Shown here: piece by piece, positions 6,331 through 7,056 of the stretch | Layout: each line of letters starts with the position of its first letter | Numbering within the stretch: the first letter of the stretch is position 1 | DNA from: Deltaproteobacteria bacterium UBA2957 | GTDB taxonomy: Bacteria; Myxococcota_A; UBA796 | Assembly (NCBI GenBank): GCA_002348535.1 | Contig: DEBL01000393.1 | Span: 2,720 to 9,775 of the forward strand | Length of the DNA stretch: 7,056 bases | Direction: 5' to 3' | Notes under the pieces: model-generated | The model's database searches: none | The model's input: only the letters and a program-made list of their open reading frames with translations | Told to the model about the DNA's origin: nothing | Translations under genes and position numbers: made by a program

Positions 6331-6749
6331 GCCGCCCACTCGTGGTGGTCGAACCCAAGACGCACAGGCGGCTTCGGATCATCGATGCGCTTCGCGCCGG
6401 GCACCGCGTCGATCCTCTGGACGCCATCGATGGCGCACTGCGGCACATTCGCGATCACAGACCCGCTGTTGTCGTGCTTGGCGTCGGTCGAAGGACTGAA
6501 CCGGCCCTTCGTCTCGCGCGACAGATACGGACCGATGGAAGCACCCCTGCATTGATTGGGCTGATCGACTGGGACCATCGAATATCTGATCCTCCCGCTG
6601 TAGCGAACGCGTGTGGGGCTGCCGGAGTGTTTTGCGGGACGCCCTCCAATGAGGAACTGGCCGCCTTCGTCGATGAACTGGGCGCCAGTGCTCCAGTGAT
6701 TCACGGTGAACCGGCCCCACGTCGCTGGAACTGGTTCTTCAGCCGCTAA
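6327..6749 (+). CDS. Degenerate receiver-like (CheY fold) protein, stand-alone
   Basis: A 140-residue protein of unknown role whose pattern follows a response-regulator receiver domain: a hydrophobic first strand (PLVVVEP), a helix, a third strand PAVVVLG at 46-52, a fourth PALIGLI at 74-80, and a GAAGVFCGTPSNEELAAFVDEL ending that resembles the GADDFLxKPFxxEEL end of receivers. The residues needed for phosphorylation are lost: the acidic pair is E9-P10, the phosphoacceptor position is G52, the switch Thr/Ser position is I80 or nearby, and the KP lysine is replaced (GTP at 104-106). If the fold is right it is a pseudo-receiver working by protein contact. A basic, aromatic tail (RRWNWFFSR) follows. 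The start is GTG overlapping the aroE stop (GTGA at 6327-6330), with GGAG six bases upstream, so it is translationally coupled to aroE. No output domain or membrane helix is present. The fold assignment is inferred from pattern alone. Confidence 0.6.
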   Translation: MSRPLVVVEPKTHRRLRIIDALRAGHRVDPLDAIDGALRHIRDHRPAVVVLGVGRRTEPALRLARQIRTDGSTPALIGLIDWDHRISDPPAVANACGAAGVFCGTPSNEELAAFVDELGASAPVIHGEPAPRRWNWFFSR

Positions 6750-7056
6750 GGACGACCGCCTGTGATGTGGAACTCCACCCGACGGTTGTTGGCCCGGCCG
6801 GCTTTCGTTCGGTTGGTATCAATGGGACGGTCCTCACCAAAGCCCTGAGATTCCATCCGATTCTCTTCGACACCCTTCTTGACCAAATACGTACGCACCG
6901 ACGCTGCACGCTTCTGGCTCAGTCGCTGATTGAGGCTGTTTGACCCTTGGGAGTCCGTGTGCCCTTCGATGCGAATCGTGATCTTGGGGTAATCCTTCAG
7001 CACGGCGACCACCGCGTCCAGAATGCTGTGGCTCACGGTCTTGATCGTGGCTCGGC
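6746..7056 (-). CDS. OmpA/Pal-family C-terminal peptidoglycan-binding domain (5' end outside window)
   Basis: The last 102 codons of a larger gene. They form an OmpA-like domain that binds meso-diaminopimelate of peptidoglycan in the periplasm. Visible motifs are IRIEGHTDSQGSNSLNQRLS, then QKRAASVRTYLVKKGV, then the QGFGEDRPI stretch and NRRVEFHI near the C-terminus; these give the conserved D of GHTDS and R of NRR that contact diaminopimelate. The frame stays open through the right edge (reading ...RATIKTVSHSILD), so the GTG at 7036-7034 is an internal valine codon and not a start. What precedes the domain (beta-barrel, lipoprotein signal, TPR or other) cannot be seen, so no gene name is given. 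Its TAG stop (6748-6746) overlaps the TAA of the convergent pseudo-receiver gene. Domain call is firm. Confidence 0.93.
   Translation of the reverse strand, partial: RATIKTVSHSILDAVVAVLKDYPKITIRIEGHTDSQGSNSLNQRLSQKRAASVRTYLVKKGVEENRMESQGFGEDRPIDTNRTKAGRANNRRVEFHITGGRP

Larger units (their letters stand above)
2251..6749 (+). other. Probable five-gene operon: REC-EAL, REC-EAL, ribF, aroE, pseudo-receiver
   Basis: All five genes are on the plus strand with gaps of 9 and 25 bases, then overlaps of 10 (or 4, if the later aroE start is used) and 4 bases. No terminator-like hairpin with a T-tract lies in any junction. The aroE and pseudo-receiver genes both start with GTG inside or over the upstream stop, which points to translational coupling. 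An internal promoter before ribF cannot be excluded, as the 25-base gap and the end of copy 2 could hold one. Co-transcription is an inference from spacing. Confidence 0.7.

Noticed and set aside
7034..7036. GTG as a start codon for a small 96-residue OmpA-domain protein
   Set aside because: The frame is open through the window edge and the residues before GTG (RATIKT) continue the domain helix, so the GTG is most likely an internal valine codon of a longer gene.

Overview
This window is a compact, GC-rich (roughly 60% by eye) stretch of bacterial chromosome with almost no non-coding DNA. A C-terminal OmpA-like peptidoglycan-binding domain points to a cell with an outer membrane. The serA-serC pair and the REC-EAL regulators would fit a deltaproteobacterial or Myxococcota-type genome, but the window has no rRNA or other marker, so that placement is a weak guess. 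There is no tRNA, CRISPR array, insertion sequence or phage gene.

Layout: positions 1-2114 (minus strand) hold serA followed by serC, overlapping by ATGA. They encode the first two steps of serine synthesis from 3-phosphoglycerate, and serC runs off the left edge. Positions 2115-2250 are a divergent intergenic region, the only non-coding stretch over 100 bases, with three small inverted repeats. Positions 2251-6749 (plus strand) are five tightly packed genes that look like one transcription unit: two tandem paralogous response regulators (receiver plus EAL c-di-GMP phosphodiesterase), ribF (riboflavin kinase/FAD synthetase), aroE (shikimate dehydrogenase) and a 140-residue protein that reads as a receiver domain lacking the phosphorylation residues. 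Positions 6746-7056 (minus strand) hold the C-terminal end of an OmpA/Pal-family protein, convergent with the operon and overlapping its last stop codon.

How they fit together: the serine, flavin and shikimate genes are housekeeping metabolism. The two REC-EAL proteins should lower c-di-GMP in response to phosphorylation by an unseen histidine kinase. All expected EAL catalytic residues are present in both, at identical residue numbers, and the two align without a gap over 370 residues at about 52% identity (191 identities counted by hand), so they are a clear tandem duplication. The least ordinary points are this duplication with its divergent linker and loop 6, the orphan degenerate receiver coupled to aroE, and the placing of signalling genes at both ends of a metabolic operon. 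I see no clear sign of a wholly new system.
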